Positions 1 through 10,182 are shown, numbered from the stretch's first letter. The stretch: DNA of 64,000 nt from Candidatus Gastranaerophilales bacterium (GCA_944326515.1 CALVEI010000002.1:1-64000); one strand, 5' to 3'. Notes: generated by a model not told the origin, from the letters alone. Numbers and translations are program-made.

Positions 1-182
1 TGCTGTGCGCAATGCCCTACAATAATATAATTTTCTTCGGCTTTGCCTGTATTGTTTACCGCGTCTATTACGTAGCCCAAAAGTTCTTTGTTAAAAATTT
101 TATGCAAAACTTTTGGTGTTTCAGATTTCATTCTTGTGCCTTTACCTGCGGCAAGAATAATTGATTTTATTGGTCTTTCCAT
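1..182 (-). CDS. glmU: GlmU N-terminus (partial): GlcNAc-1-phosphate uridylyltransferase
   Basis: Only the first 60 codons lie in the window; the gene runs off the left edge. The start ATG is at 182, with an AGAGGG ribosome site upstream. Residues 8-20 carry the nucleotidyltransferase signature [13 protein letters not shown] followed by PKVLHK, which binds UTP and Mg2+ in the N-terminal half of GlmU. The family makes UDP-GlcNAc for peptidoglycan and lipopolysaccharide; the full protein normally adds a C-terminal left-handed beta-helix acetyltransferase domain, which cannot be seen here. A single-domain nucleotidyltransferase is the alternative. Confidence 0.85.
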   Translation of the reverse strand, partial: MERPIKSIILAAGKGTRMKSETPKVLHKIFNKELLGYVIDAVNNTGKAEENYIIVGHCAQ

Positions 183-401
183 ATTCTAAATCCCTCTATG
201 TATCATCATCACTATTTTATATCAAATAATAAAGGTTGTTTATTTTTTAACAAAGCTACTTCTATGTTCATAAATCATTTTTTTAGAGGATTTAGCAAAA
301 AATACACATGTAGTACCCTGTATATATAATTTTGTGCAAATAATATCTTTTTGCATGCAAATATTTAAGACTTGGTAAAAAAATAAATAAAGAGGTAAGG
401 T

Positions 402-848
402 TTGAAAAAATTTCAATTTAGACTTCAGGTCGTACTTGATATTAAAGAAAAATTGCTAGAACAAAAGCTTTTGGAACTGTCAAAAGTTCAACGAAGCTTG
501 CAAGAAGCTATACAAAAACAAAGAACGCTTGAAGGTTATCAAATGGAAATTAACGAAGCATTGATGAACGTATTTCAAAGCGGTAATGATTTGGATTTAA
601 TCGAAGTCCAAAGATACAAAGATTTTATAAACAAGCTTATTGTTGATATTTCTAACCAAAAAGTAGTTATTCAAAACATCAACAAAGTACTTGAACTTAA
701 AAGAAAAGAAGTTAATGAAGTTTTGAAAGAAAAAAAGGTTCTGGAAAAACTAAAAGAAAATCAACAAAAGAAATACTATCAAGCATACGATTATTATCAA
801 TCTAGAGAATTAGATGACATAGCATCTGCAAGGTATGCAAGGGTATAA
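402..848 (+). CDS. fliJ: Flagellar export chaperone FliJ
   Basis: This 148-aa protein is almost wholly charged alpha-helical coiled coil, opening with MKKFQFRLQVVLDIKE, the usual FliJ beginning. FliJ works at the cytoplasmic export gate of the flagellar type III apparatus, linking the ATPase FliI to FlhA and escorting hook and filament chaperones. It starts on TTG behind an AGAGG ribosome site 6 nt away. It is the first gene of a same-strand run with fliK, flgD and flgE, which supports the call because coiled-coil similarity alone is weak evidence. Confidence 0.85.
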   Translation: MKKFQFRLQVVLDIKEKLLEQKLLELSKVQRSLQEAIQKQRTLEGYQMEINEALMNVFQSGNDLDLIEVQRYKDFINKLIVDISNQKVVIQNINKVLELKRKEVNEVLKEKKVLEKLKENQQKKYYQAYDYYQSRELDDIASARYARV

Positions 849-882
849 ATAAAGTCATAAAATATTGGGAAGAGGAATAAGA

Positions 883-2481
883 GTGAACACAGAATTGTCA
901 AATATCATACAAATTTCGGCACCTCAAAAAGTGTCTGATTCTTATTCTTCTAAAAAAGACTACAATACTGATAACAAGGCTTTTTCAGATACATTAGATA
1001 AAGCCCAAAAATCTTATGCTGATAAAACAGAAAATACTATCAACAAAGACCAAAAAGATTATGCACTAAAAACAAAAGACAAAGAAACATCTACCCAGAA
1101 GGATATACCTCAAAAAGAAATCGCAAACGAAGATTCAAATGCACCTGTGCAAAAACAAGAAAATACAGAAAGCACAGAAGAAACTAACATCGTTGACAAT
1201 AATAATATTCAAACCACAACGCAAGAAACAACACAACTTCAAGAAACTGTATTGCCACAGCAATTAACACAAATTACTGAACAAACAGTCGAAAATACGG
1301 AAGAAAATGCTTTGGCAACAGCAACAAAGCAACAAAATAATAATCAGAATTTAATTGCTAACGAACAATTAATTGCAAATATAGACTATGAATCATCTGC
1401 AAATACAGATGGTACGGTTATTGATGAAAAAACTCTAAAAGCAATTTTGGACAAAGCTCAAAAAAACGAAGAAAATGCTGTTTCAAAAAATATTCAAACG
1501 ACTAACAATCCTCTTGATAATTTAAAACAAGATGTTTTAAGTACAACAACCAAAAATATAGAAGCTGTTGATGAAACAACAATAACAAAGGTAATGACAC
1601 CTGCTGATACAGAAGCAGACAAAGCTCCTGTAATTAAGGTTACAGAAGAAGTTGCAGCTAGTGTAAAAGAAAACACTGCAGCAAGTTTAGAAAATAAAGA
1701 CACTACTTCTAAAATCAAAGACAAAGCTGTAGCTCAAATGAGTTCGTTAGAAAATACAAATACAGTCGTAAGCCAATCACAAACAACAGATTCATCTTCA
1801 AATCAAAACGGTAAATCTCTATCACAAAATAACGCACAAGAACAAATTGCCAAAATGGTTGTTGAAGCTAATTCCAACAACGGTCAAACCGCAACTAACA
1901 TAACAAGTGATGTTTTTGTAAATAAACTTGATTCCCAATTAAATATAGCAACAAAAGCGTCTTCTAACCCGCTTAATCAGCTCAACCAAAACAGCATAAT
2001 GGAACAAGTTAACAAACAATTTGAGCAAATACAACAAAGCGGTTCTAATAAAGTTTCAATAATTTTGCAACCAGAAAATCTAGGACGAGTTTCTGTGGAA
2101 ATTATGAACTCAAAAGACGGAATTGTTGCCAAAATGCTTACTGACAATCAGCAAGTAAAAGACTTGTTTGATAAAAATGTAGAAGCACTAAAATCAAACT
2201 TAAGCTCTCAAGGAATCAACGTTAATAACATCAAAGTAGAATGTACACACGAGTCAGCAAACAATGCAATGAACTTTGAAAGAGAACAGTTTAATCAAAC
2301 ATTTGATAACAACCAAAATCACCACAACAATCAAACAAATAAATCAACAACTGCATCTTATAATTCAACAAAAGCAGAGACATCAGATTTTGAAGAAACT
2401 GAAAACACAATATCAAATATAAAACTGACAAATACACAAACAATAATAAAACATAATGGTAAGGTAGACTATAAAGTCTAA
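883..2481 (+). CDS. fliK: Flagellar hook-length control protein FliK
   Basis: The protein has about 532 residues. Most of it is a low-complexity Gln/Asn/Thr/Lys linker, and the globular C-terminal Flg_hook domain sits at roughly residues 385-455, with the conserved stretch LQPENLGRVSVEI. FliK is a secreted molecular ruler: the flexible N-terminal part measures the hook and the C-terminal domain switches the export gate from hook to filament substrates. A longer reading frame opens on TTG at 865, but GTG at 883 has the ribosome site GGAAGAGGA at a proper distance and is preferred. It lies between fliJ and flgD. Confidence 0.88.
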   Translation: MNTELSNIIQISAPQKVSDSYSSKKDYNTDNKAFSDTLDKAQKSYADKTENTINKDQKDYALKTKDKETSTQKDIPQKEIANEDSNAPVQKQENTESTEETNIVDNNNIQTTTQETTQLQETVLPQQLTQITEQTVENTEENALATATKQQNNNQNLIANEQLIANIDYESSANTDGTVIDEKTLKAILDKAQKNEENAVSKNIQTTNNPLDNLKQDVLSTTTKNIEAVDETTITKVMTPADTEADKAPVIKVTEEVAASVKENTAASLENKDTTSKIKDKAVAQMSSLENTNTVVSQSQTTDSSSNQNGKSLSQNNAQEQIAKMVVEANSNNGQTATNITSDVFVNKLDSQLNIATKASSNPLNQLNQNSIMEQVNKQFEQIQQSGSNKVSIILQPENLGRVSVEIMNSKDGIVAKMLTDNQQVKDLFDKNVEALKSNLSSQGINVNNIKVECTHESANNAMNFEREQFNQTFDNNQNHHNNQTNKSTTASYNSTKAETSDFEETENTISNIKLTNTQTIIKHNGKVDYKV

Positions 2482-2498
2482 TTTAAGGGGAAAAGGAA

Positions 2499-3383
2499 AT
2501 GTCATACGCAACAATACAACAAGAATTGGTCACAATGCAGACAAATACTGCAGTTAATCAGTCAAAAAACAAAACACCATCACAAGAACTTGATGGAGAC
2601 GCATTTTTAATGCTTATGCTTGAGCAGTTAAAAAACCAAGACCCGACAAATCCAATGGACAATTCAGAGATGTTAGCACAACAAGCTCAATTCTCACAAC
2701 TCCAAGAAATGCAAGAATTAAACGAAACAATTGCTAATAATAACATGATTCAACAAGCAAATAGCCTTGTTGGCAAAACCGTTCAAGTTGTTGACCCCAA
2801 CAACCCTTACAGACTTATTACCGGATTAGTAACAAGTGCTAACTTTACAGGAGACAGCGCAACCGTTACTGTTAACGGAAAAGAATACCCTCTTGGTTTA
2901 GTTGCTGCAGTAACAGACGGTGCCCCAGCTTCCTCAGCTGACGTAATAGCAAACAAAAAACTTAGTGAACTAAACAATGTATCTTCGTTGACAGAAGGAT
3001 ACATAACTCTTACAACCCAAAAATCAACAAGTTCACAAAAAGAAAACACATATATAAAAATTACAAAAGATATGACTGTAGCCGATTTACAAAAAGAATT
3101 TGAAAAAGCCGGTGTCAAATCAACTATAGAAAACGGGGTATTAACAATTTCTAAAGGCGACTATAACACTATAGCAATTACAAACGGAAAAATAGGAGAC
3201 AGCTCTGTTCCTGCTTCAAACTTTGTAAGCGCATTTCAAATGTTCCAAAACGAAAGCGGCAACTTAGAAACTGCAGTTTTAGATTTCAACAGAAATGGGA
3301 ACAACAATTCAAACGGAGGTTCTGGAAACTCAGGCGGAAGTTCTGAACAAAATGTTTTAGAAAGAATACTAAATAGAGTTTAA
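2499..3383 (+). CDS. flgD: Flagellar hook-capping protein FlgD
   Basis: Residues 28-90 hold the FlgD N-terminal signature, including DAFLMLMLEQLKNQDPTNPM and the Q-rich helix after it. FlgD forms the temporary cap under which FlgE subunits assemble. At 294 aa it is longer than many FlgD proteins. After about residue 150 it carries a segment resembling an insert in the neighbouring FlgE (shared KxLxELNxV, DMTVxxL and SNF landmarks), followed by a Gly/Ser/Asn-rich tail. The ATG lies behind the AAGGGGAAAAGGAA ribosome region, 17 bp after fliK. Confidence 0.9.
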   Translation: MSYATIQQELVTMQTNTAVNQSKNKTPSQELDGDAFLMLMLEQLKNQDPTNPMDNSEMLAQQAQFSQLQEMQELNETIANNNMIQQANSLVGKTVQVVDPNNPYRLITGLVTSANFTGDSATVTVNGKEYPLGLVAAVTDGAPASSADVIANKKLSELNNVSSLTEGYITLTTQKSTSSQKENTYIKITKDMTVADLQKEFEKAGVKSTIENGVLTISKGDYNTIAITNGKIGDSSVPASNFVSAFQMFQNESGNLETAVLDFNRNGNNNSNGGSGNSGGSSEQNVLERILNRV

Positions 3384-3419
3384 AATAAAAAGCTAATTAT
3401 ATAAAAAACGGGAGGATTA

Positions 3420-4802
3420 ATGACACAATCATTTTACACCGCAATAGGCGGTATGAATGCAGGGCAGACTAAAATTTCTGTAGTTGCAGACAACATTGCA
3501 AACATGAACACTATCGGCTTTAAAGCTTCAAAAGTAAATTTTTCTGATGTTTATTACAGAACATCTTCATTCGGTAAAGCACCAACAAGTGCTGGTTCTG
3601 GTGGTATCAACCCTAAACAAATCGGTGTGGGCGTACAAACAGCATCTATTGCGAGAGATTTTTCAGCAGGGACAACTCTATCTACCGGTTTAAATACAGA
3701 TCTTTGCATCAACGGTAGCAGCTTCTTTACCGTAATGTCAGCAACAGACGGTATTTTATTTACAAGAGACGGAAACTTTAATGTTGACTCTAACGGAAAC
3801 CTTGTAACAGCAAACGGAGACAAAGTACTCGGTACAGCCAGTATGCTAGGCACATCTTCAAGTGAAACCCCTATAAAAATTCCAACATATATAACAACAG
3901 TTACATCACCAGCAACAATTGACCAACTTAACACAAAACGTCTTAATGAATTAAACGGTGTTTTAAGCGGTGGAGTAACAGGTGGAGCATTTACAATCAC
4001 ATCAATAGACGATGCGGGAAAAAGAACAAACCATGTAATAAATGTCACTCCTGATATGACCGTTGAAGGTTTAGTTAACGCAGTAACAGCACAAGCTGGC
4101 GGAGCGTACACTGTTGCAGTAAATGATAACGGACAACTTTCTTTCGAGCCTGATGGCGATGCTGTAAACCTTGAATTTACAAACGGTAATTTAGATGATC
4201 CTGATGCAGCAAAATCAAATTTTGCTACAGTTTTAGGTTTTGGTTCCGCTAATGAAGACGGAACTTACACATCCCAAGTTATGCACTACCATCAAACTGT
4301 TGGATCAGGAACATTAAGTGACTTAAATTCTGAAAACTACACTCAATTGACAATTGACGAAAACGGTATTATCGAAGTAACATACGGAAACAACGATAAA
4401 TTGAGTGTAATGCAAGATCCTAACAACCCGGAAAAAATGATATTCCAATACACATTAAACAGCGGTATCGTTATTTACGGTGATGACTTAACAATTAATG
4501 ACGGTCTCGTAGAACCAGCTAACTTACAAATACAACTTGCAAGCTTTGTTAACCCTAACGGTTTGATTGCAGAAGGCAGCAATACTTATTCTGCTGGCCC
4601 AAACAGCGGTATGGCATTGTATGGAAGCATCAGCTCTAACGCTTTTGGTAACGTATCTTCAGGCGTACTTGAAGGCTCAAACGTTGATTTGGCAACAGAA
4701 TTTGCAGAAATGGTAGTTGCACAAAGAGCTATTGAAGCAAACAGCCGTGTATTTGATACAACAAGCCAAATTCTACAAACACTCGGTCAATTAGGCAGAT
4801 AG
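3420..4802 (+). CDS. flgE: Flagellar hook protein FlgE
   Basis: This 460-aa protein has the N-terminal axial-protein motif SFYTAIGGMNAGQ and ANMNTIGFKAS (residues 4-38), and the C-terminal helix with SNVDLATEFAEMVVAQRAIE that closes the hook D0 domain. FlgE polymerises outside the cell into the universal joint between rod and filament. The ribosome site GGGAGGA is 5-6 nt before the ATG. Residues 172-275 resemble the middle segment of FlgD. A strong terminator follows, so this appears to end the fliJ-fliK-flgD-flgE unit. Confidence 0.93.
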   Translation: MTQSFYTAIGGMNAGQTKISVVADNIANMNTIGFKASKVNFSDVYYRTSSFGKAPTSAGSGGINPKQIGVGVQTASIARDFSAGTTLSTGLNTDLCINGSSFFTVMSATDGILFTRDGNFNVDSNGNLVTANGDKVLGTASMLGTSSSETPIKIPTYITTVTSPATIDQLNTKRLNELNGVLSGGVTGGAFTITSIDDAGKRTNHVINVTPDMTVEGLVNAVTAQAGGAYTVAVNDNGQLSFEPDGDAVNLEFTNGNLDDPDAAKSNFATVLGFGSANEDGTYTSQVMHYHQTVGSGTLSDLNSENYTQLTIDENGIIEVTYGNNDKLSVMQDPNNPEKMIFQYTLNSGIVIYGDDLTINDGLVEPANLQIQLASFVNPNGLIAEGSNTYSAGPNSGMALYGSISSNAFGNVSSGVLEGSNVDLATEFAEMVVAQRAIEANSRVFDTTSQILQTLGQLGR

Positions 4803-4838
4803 TAATCTAACAACTCCAAAATATATAATTAGCAATTG

Positions 4839-4868
4839 AAAACCCGAAATCAAATGATTTCGGGTTTT
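4839..4868. terminator. Bidirectional terminator between flgE and prs
   Basis: A perfect 13-bp inverted repeat (AAAACCCGAAATC with GATTTCGGGTTTT) closes a 4-nt loop. The A and T runs at its ends let it work on both strands, which suits its place between two convergent genes. Confidence 0.9.
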
Positions 4869-4900
4869 ATACTCTCTTCTCTTAATGCTTTTTTGCCATT

Positions 4901-5911
4901 TTAATATGACTTGTATTCTTTTTCAAATCCAAATAAAGAACTTACAGACTCGTTATCATGGATTCTTGAAATTGCCTCACCCAAAATAGGTGCAATACTC
5001 AACTGTGTAAATTTAGAAGAAACTGGTCTGTCTAAAGGTATTGAGTTAGTTATAATAACTTCTTCAACAGGAGCATCTTCTAATCTTTGTATAGCCGGAC
5101 CTGACAATATACCGTGAGCAGCACACACATAAACTTTTTCAGCTCCTTCTCTAATAAGAAGTTTAGAAGCTTCGCATATAGTACCGGCTGTGTCAATCAT
5201 ATCGTCAACCAATACACAAATCTTGCCTTTAACATCACCAATAATATGGTCTGCAATAGCTTCATTATGTTTATCACGTCTTTTGTCAACAATAGCTAAC
5301 GGACAATCCAACTGTTTAGCAAAAACTCTTGTTCTTTGCACACCACCAGTATCAGGGCTGACTGCAACAAGTTTATCGTGAGGGATATTTAAGTTTTTAA
5401 TATACTCTGTCAAAACAGGTGTTGCATAAATATGGTCAACCAAGATATTAAAGAAACCTTGAATTTGACCTGTATGTAAATCCATTGCCAAAATTCTGTT
5501 AGCACCTGCTGTTGTTAAAAGATCTGCTACAAGTTTTGCAGTAATAGCTTCTCTTCCTGAAGTTTTTCTGTCCTGTCTTGCATAACCGTAATATGGAATT
5601 ACAGCAGTAATTGATTTTGCACTTGCTCTTTTAAAAGCATCAATCATAATCAGCAGTTCCATTAAATTTTCATTTACTGGATTTGATAAAGGTTGAACAA
5701 TGAAAACATCATCTCCACGGATACTTTGTTGAACTTGAACGTAAATTTCACCATCAGCAAAATTTTTAATAATCATCGGACCAACGCTGGTTCCTAAGTA
5801 ACTCGCTAATTCCTCTGCAAGCTCCTTATGTGCGCGACCTGAAAACAACTTTATATCGTGTGTCGGATTGATAATTCTTTCGCGCTGTGGAAATTCCATA
5901 GTCAATTCCAT
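4901..5911 (-). CDS. prs: Ribose-phosphate pyrophosphokinase (PRPP synthetase)
   Basis: The 336-aa enzyme makes PRPP from ribose 5-phosphate and ATP, the precursor of purines, pyrimidines, histidine and NAD. Visible landmarks are the PYYGYARQDRK ATP-binding flexible loop near residue 110, the DLHTGQIQGFF metal-binding region, and the PRPP-binding loop VLVDDMIDTAGT near residue 240. Length fits the class I family (about 315 aa) with a short N-terminal extension. The ATG at 5911 follows an AAGGAAGG ribosome site; a second in-frame ATG lies four codons later. It converges on flgE and appears to be transcribed alone. Confidence 0.96.
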   Translation of the reverse strand: MELTMEFPQRERIINPTHDIKLFSGRAHKELAEELASYLGTSVGPMIIKNFADGEIYVQVQQSIRGDDVFIVQPLSNPVNENLMELLIMIDAFKRASAKSITAVIPYYGYARQDRKTSGREAITAKLVADLLTTAGANRILAMDLHTGQIQGFFNILVDHIYATPVLTEYIKNLNIPHDKLVAVSPDTGGVQRTRVFAKQLDCPLAIVDKRRDKHNEAIADHIIGDVKGKICVLVDDMIDTAGTICEASKLLIREGAEKVYVCAAHGILSGPAIQRLEDAPVEEVIITNSIPLDRPVSSKFTQLSIAPILGEAISRIHDNESVSSLFGFEKEYKSY

Positions 5912-6093
5912 TTTTCATTCCTTCCTTTGTTGCAAGACTATACAAATTATATCAGCAAATCATTAGATTTTATACATGTTTTTTTATTTCTTTTAGTATT
6001 AATTTTCAAACCTCCTGAATATTTTTTTTGTTATCTTGCATACGCGTGATTTTTCAATTGCAATAAATTGTTACAAATGTAATTTTCACACAA

Positions 6094-9000
6094 ATGACAA
6101 GAATATTAAGTAATGTAAAAAAGCACACTAAAAAACCCTCAATTCCTCAAGAATATGATTATGATGCCGATGATATAAACAAGTCAAAAAGGGAAAAGGA
6201 TAGGTTAGTAATGCCACAAGGCTTTAGCGAACTTGTTAAAGTATACATAGAAAATTTAAATTTATCTCAAGAAACAAAAAAACAACTTTTGGAATCCAAC
6301 CCAAAAACTCTTGAAGATGTTTCAATGTGGTTAAAAAATACTCAAAAAAGCCAACAAAAAGATAAAAAAAGTTCATTTAATCCTTTTTCAGCAAATACAA
6401 AACTAAAACTAACAGAAGAAATTAAACTTTTTTCAAATAATAAAACCATTAATACTAATTTATGTTTCAACAAAGATTTACTAGTCAATACAGATGATGC
6501 AAGCTGGGGATTAAGTATCGATAAATCACAATCAGACTCTGTCACTTATTACAGTAACAATACCCCAGTTCAAGGACAAAGGACATATTCTACAGAAAAA
6601 GTAAAAAAAACAAATTATTCTCAAACTGAGAGCACTGATACAAAAAATAACACAACATCATCAACAACAAATAACGACTCAACAACAAGAACCCCAGAAC
6701 AACAAGTGCAAGATAACGCTATTGCAAGTATTCGTGAGAATGTAAATACATCTATCGAAACCGTTATTAAACAGATGGAAGAACAAGGAATCATTAGTTC
6801 TGCTTATAATTCCTTAAAAGAATATTTTGACGCCCAAATGGGGCTTAGTAGTGTTTGTCGCGTTATATATACCGAAAAAACAACAGCTGATTTGCTGCAA
6901 AAAGCTCAGGACAAAGAACTGACAAAAGAAGAGTACTGGAAAACAAAAATATCAACAGCAATAGAAATGATGGCAGGTAATAGGGAACTTACAGCCGAAG
7001 AAAGAGCTTGTCTAGAAGAAAGACTGAGTGAATTCACACCTGAAGAATTAAATGCATTAATTGATAAAATAAAATACGCTAACAACGAAGAGTATGAAAA
7101 ACTTAATTCAAATCTTGATAAGTACATAGAAGAAGGAAGAAATCTCCTCAGCAGAAATCGTTCCGATTCAAACTCAACTGAAATCAACACAAACCCAAAT
7201 TCAATAAAATCTCTTATGAAAACTGCTGATGCAAAAGAGCTAATGACATTTGAAGAAGTTTGGAAAGCAGAAAGAGGAGTAGATTTCGATCCTCAAGCGA
7301 TAGAAGAATACGAAGAAGCAGCCGCACAATACGCAATGGTTTCTATTGTTTCAAATAAAGCTGAAAACATCCACAACATACTAAAAGATTCAATGACATT
7401 AGTCAAAGGCAATAATCAAAACGGTGTCGACCAAAAGACAAGAGAAACCGGTGAAAAACAATTAGAGACCCAACTTATCACAGCATTAAAAACTTTATAT
7501 GGAGATGATGAAGTAAAAATAAATGAAGAACTTCAAAAATTCTCAAACAACACAATTTCTTACAAAGATGGTCAAATTGTTTACAATGAATTCAGCAAAA
7601 ATAACAAAGGTTATTATCTTTTAGATGCCGCACAAAAATTACTAGATAAGGTCGACGAAAATGTCCAAAAAATCAAAGGACCTTATGCTATCGAATACTA
7701 CGCAGAAAATATGGCTTCTGCATATGAACGTGCGTATGGAAGAAAAAATGCAACACAACTAGCTAGAGCGTTTGTTAACGACCAAGAAGAAATTGTAGGG
7801 AAAGTCCGTTCAGGTGTTGAATACGTTGGAGCAGGCGTAATGGTTGCAGGTATGTTTTTCTGCCCACCTGCTGCTCTTGCTGGAGCATTGACAGCATCAT
7901 TTGGTGGAATCGGAGTAGAAGCGCTTAACGAATCAACACGGAAAGAAGGAATGACAGAAGAAGCCAAGAAAAAAATTACAGAAGAATTGATGACAAATGC
8001 AGCATTGTTTGCAGTTGGTGGGGCAGCAAGCAAAATGGGAACAGCAACTAAAGCCGCCTTATTAGCAGAAAAATGTCCTACACTTATGGCATGTATCGCT
8101 GATATTGGAGTAGATGCGACTATCAGTTTGCTTGGCGATTTAGCTCTTACTGGTGAAATAGACATCGAAGCTGAAGGCATATCACAATTAATATCAGTAA
8201 TCGCTGGTCATGTCAGAGCAGCCAAATTTGGTAAAAACAGCCCTTCTCGACAAGATTTATATCCTAGCAACAACCCCGCCTTTAACAAGGCTTTAGAAAA
8301 TTTAAAAAGAACTGACCCACAACTTTACAAAGATTTTCAACTGCTCAGGAGCAAAAATTTACTGCCTGAAAATTTTGGAAGTATTATACTTAACCCTTCA
8401 AATTCAACTCTAAATCCAAATTTAAAAAAAGAAATAACTCTACTTGCAGATTGTATAAGAAAGGGTATTGACCCTAAAGACGCTTTTGTCCCAAAAAGAA
8501 AAAGCCTTGAAGAAGCAGCAAAACTGCATAAAACAGGTGAAGTTTTTTCACTTGAAGGAACAAATGATGTCTATATTATGGACGAATCTGGCCCAATTAA
8601 ACTCGACATGGACAGAGATATGTATTTTTCATTATTTCCACCACTTAAAACATACTGCACATCTCAAGGAGCAATGGGAGACTGTTATTTTGTAAGCACA
8701 ATATTAGACGGAGCAATGAATAATCCTATAGCAAAAGTTCAACTTTTAAAAATGTTCCACCAAAAAGGGAACGATATCATCATTGATTTTAAGGAATATT
8801 CTCCTATTGATAATAAATACCGGCCTTCAGATTATTACGACAATTGTCCATCGCAAATAGTATTTAAAGATGCAAAAAAACGTATGTCCGTAACAGCTAA
8901 CGAGGGTGCGGAAAGTGCACTAGGATTGCAACTTATTGAAGAAGCATACGGATATAAACTCGCTGCCATGGAAATAGCAGACTGCCTTAATGACTTAAAT

Positions 9001-10182
9001 ATACCTGCAGATAAACAAAAACAAATATATGAAGAACTTCAAAAAGTTTTTGCAGATGATTCATATAAACCATCTAAAGAATTTATTGAAATTCTAGAAA
9101 AAGCGTTTGATGGAGAAGTGGATTTTATAGGTTCTAAAACATATAAAGATGAATCAGGTCGAATTAAAAGTCTTAAAACAAAAATTCTTATTGCTCTAAA
9201 CGGCATAGATGCCTTAAGACAAAAATCTATAGGTAATGGTGGTCAAAATGAAATGGCGTTAAAAAACTTTTTCGGATTAGATGACGATGCAACACAAAAA
9301 TTTTCAACATCATATGTAGAAGAAGCCCATTTCATCGAGTTTTTACAAAACTGTCAAAACAACCCTAACATAATACTTACTGCCGGTTCATTACCAAGTG
9401 AATCCAACAGCAAAAAAATAATAGAACAACTATCAGTTCTATTTGGTCTAGGTGACAGGGGCAAACATCTCATTAGCTCACAACACGCTTATAGAATACA
9501 TTCTTTTGATTGTGAGAAAAAAACAATATCTATCGTTAATCCGTGGAATACAGCACATATCATTACTATATCTTTTGAAGAGTTCAAAAAATATTTTTCA
9601 TACCTATATGCCACAGATATATCAAAAACAACAGATAAAAAAATCAGTCAACAACTAGTTCAAAAAATACAAGAACTAGGTATTAATACCAAATCCGCAA
9701 ATGGACGAAATTACACAAATGAAGAACTTATTGATAAGTACCTTGAAAAGCTTAAGAATGAAAAAAATATTGAACCACCATCTGTACGTGCTTTATGCGG
9801 TGATGATGAACTCCTTCAAGATATTTATGATAACAAAGCTGTTGTCGCTTTACATAATAAGATTGTTGAAAAATACGGAAACGCCAGAGCAGAAAGTATT
9901 ATACGAGCTTTGTGTCAAATAAATGACCAAATATATGATAAAGAATTCCTTGATAAACTTGTAAAAAATTTAGAAGCACTACTCGAAAATCCTGACATAG
10001 AATTTGAGGTTGCATATAAAATAGCAACAACTATACACTCAAATTATTCATTTGTAATTGAAAAAGCACCTGAGATTTTGTTAAAACTCAAAGAAAAGGG
10101 ATACAGCTCAGATGTAGCAATAAAAATTGTACAAAGCATAACCCCAGAAAACTTTGAAGATATGAAAAAATTCTGGGAATAA
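6094..10182 (+). CDS. Giant protein with a calpain-like (C2 family) cysteine protease domain
   Basis: This 1362-aa protein contains a recognisable calpain catalytic core. Residues 858-866 read QGAMGDCYF, with the nucleophile Cys864 and the oxyanion Gln858; His1131 lies in SSQHAYRI; Asn1149 lies in IVNPWN. These match the Cys-His-Asn triad order of calpains. Residues 150-205 are Ser/Thr/Asn-rich and disordered. Residues about 570-690 hold Gly/Ala-rich hydrophobic stretches that could insert in a membrane. The C-terminal 200 residues are charged helices without a family I know. There is no classical signal peptide and no clear ribosome site. The Cys-to-His gap (267 residues) is much longer than in animal calpains. 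Substrate and location are unknown. Confidence 0.75.
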   Translation: MTRILSNVKKHTKKPSIPQEYDYDADDINKSKREKDRLVMPQGFSELVKVYIENLNLSQETKKQLLESNPKTLEDVSMWLKNTQKSQQKDKKSSFNPFSANTKLKLTEEIKLFSNNKTINTNLCFNKDLLVNTDDASWGLSIDKSQSDSVTYYSNNTPVQGQRTYSTEKVKKTNYSQTESTDTKNNTTSSTTNNDSTTRTPEQQVQDNAIASIRENVNTSIETVIKQMEEQGIISSAYNSLKEYFDAQMGLSSVCRVIYTEKTTADLLQKAQDKELTKEEYWKTKISTAIEMMAGNRELTAEERACLEERLSEFTPEELNALIDKIKYANNEEYEKLNSNLDKYIEEGRNLLSRNRSDSNSTEINTNPNSIKSLMKTADAKELMTFEEVWKAERGVDFDPQAIEEYEEAAAQYAMVSIVSNKAENIHNILKDSMTLVKGNNQNGVDQKTRETGEKQLETQLITALKTLYGDDEVKINEELQKFSNNTISYKDGQIVYNEFSKNNKGYYLLDAAQKLLDKVDENVQKIKGPYAIEYYAENMASAYERAYGRKNATQLARAFVNDQEEIVGKVRSGVEYVGAGVMVAGMFFCPPAALAGALTASFGGIGVEALNESTRKEGMTEEAKKKITEELMTNAALFAVGGAASKMGTATKAALLAEKCPTLMACIADIGVDATISLLGDLALTGEIDIEAEGISQLISVIAGHVRAAKFGKNSPSRQDLYPSNNPAFNKALENLKRTDPQLYKDFQLLRSKNLLPENFGSIILNPSNSTLNPNLKKEITLLADCIRKGIDPKDAFVPKRKSLEEAAKLHKTGEVFSLEGTNDVYIMDESGPIKLDMDRDMYFSLFPPLKTYCTSQGAMGDCYFVSTILDGAMNNPIAKVQLLKMFHQKGNDIIIDFKEYSPIDNKYRPSDYYDNCPSQIVFKDAKKRMSVTANEGAESALGLQLIEEAYGYKLAAMEIADCLNDLNIPADKQKQIYEELQKVFADDSYKPSKEFIEILEKAFDGEVDFIGSKTYKDESGRIKSLKTKILIALNGIDALRQKSIGNGGQNEMALKNFFGLDDDATQKFSTSYVEEAHFIEFLQNCQNNPNIILTAGSLPSESNSKKIIEQLSVLFGLGDRGKHLISSQHAYRIHSFDCEKKTISIVNPWNTAHIITISFEEFKKYFSYLYATDISKTTDKKISQQLVQKIQELGINTKSANGRNYTNEELIDKYLEKLKNEKNIEPPSVRALCGDDELLQDIYDNKAVVALHNKIVEKYGNARAESIIRALCQINDQIYDKEFLDKLVKNLEALLENPDIEFEVAYKIATTIHSNYSFVIEKAPEILLKLKEKGYSSDVAIKIVQSITPENFEDMKKFWE

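Noticed and set aside
865-882. TTG at 865 as the fliK start
   Set aside because: The GGAAGAGGA ribosome site lies downstream of it and is well placed for GTG 883.
1494-1724. Antisense frame inside fliK encoding hydrophobic protein
   Set aside because: It is the mirror of a Thr/Ala/Val-rich coding segment; hydrophobic shadows of this kind recur opposite several genes here, for example at 7698-8180 inside the calpain-like gene.
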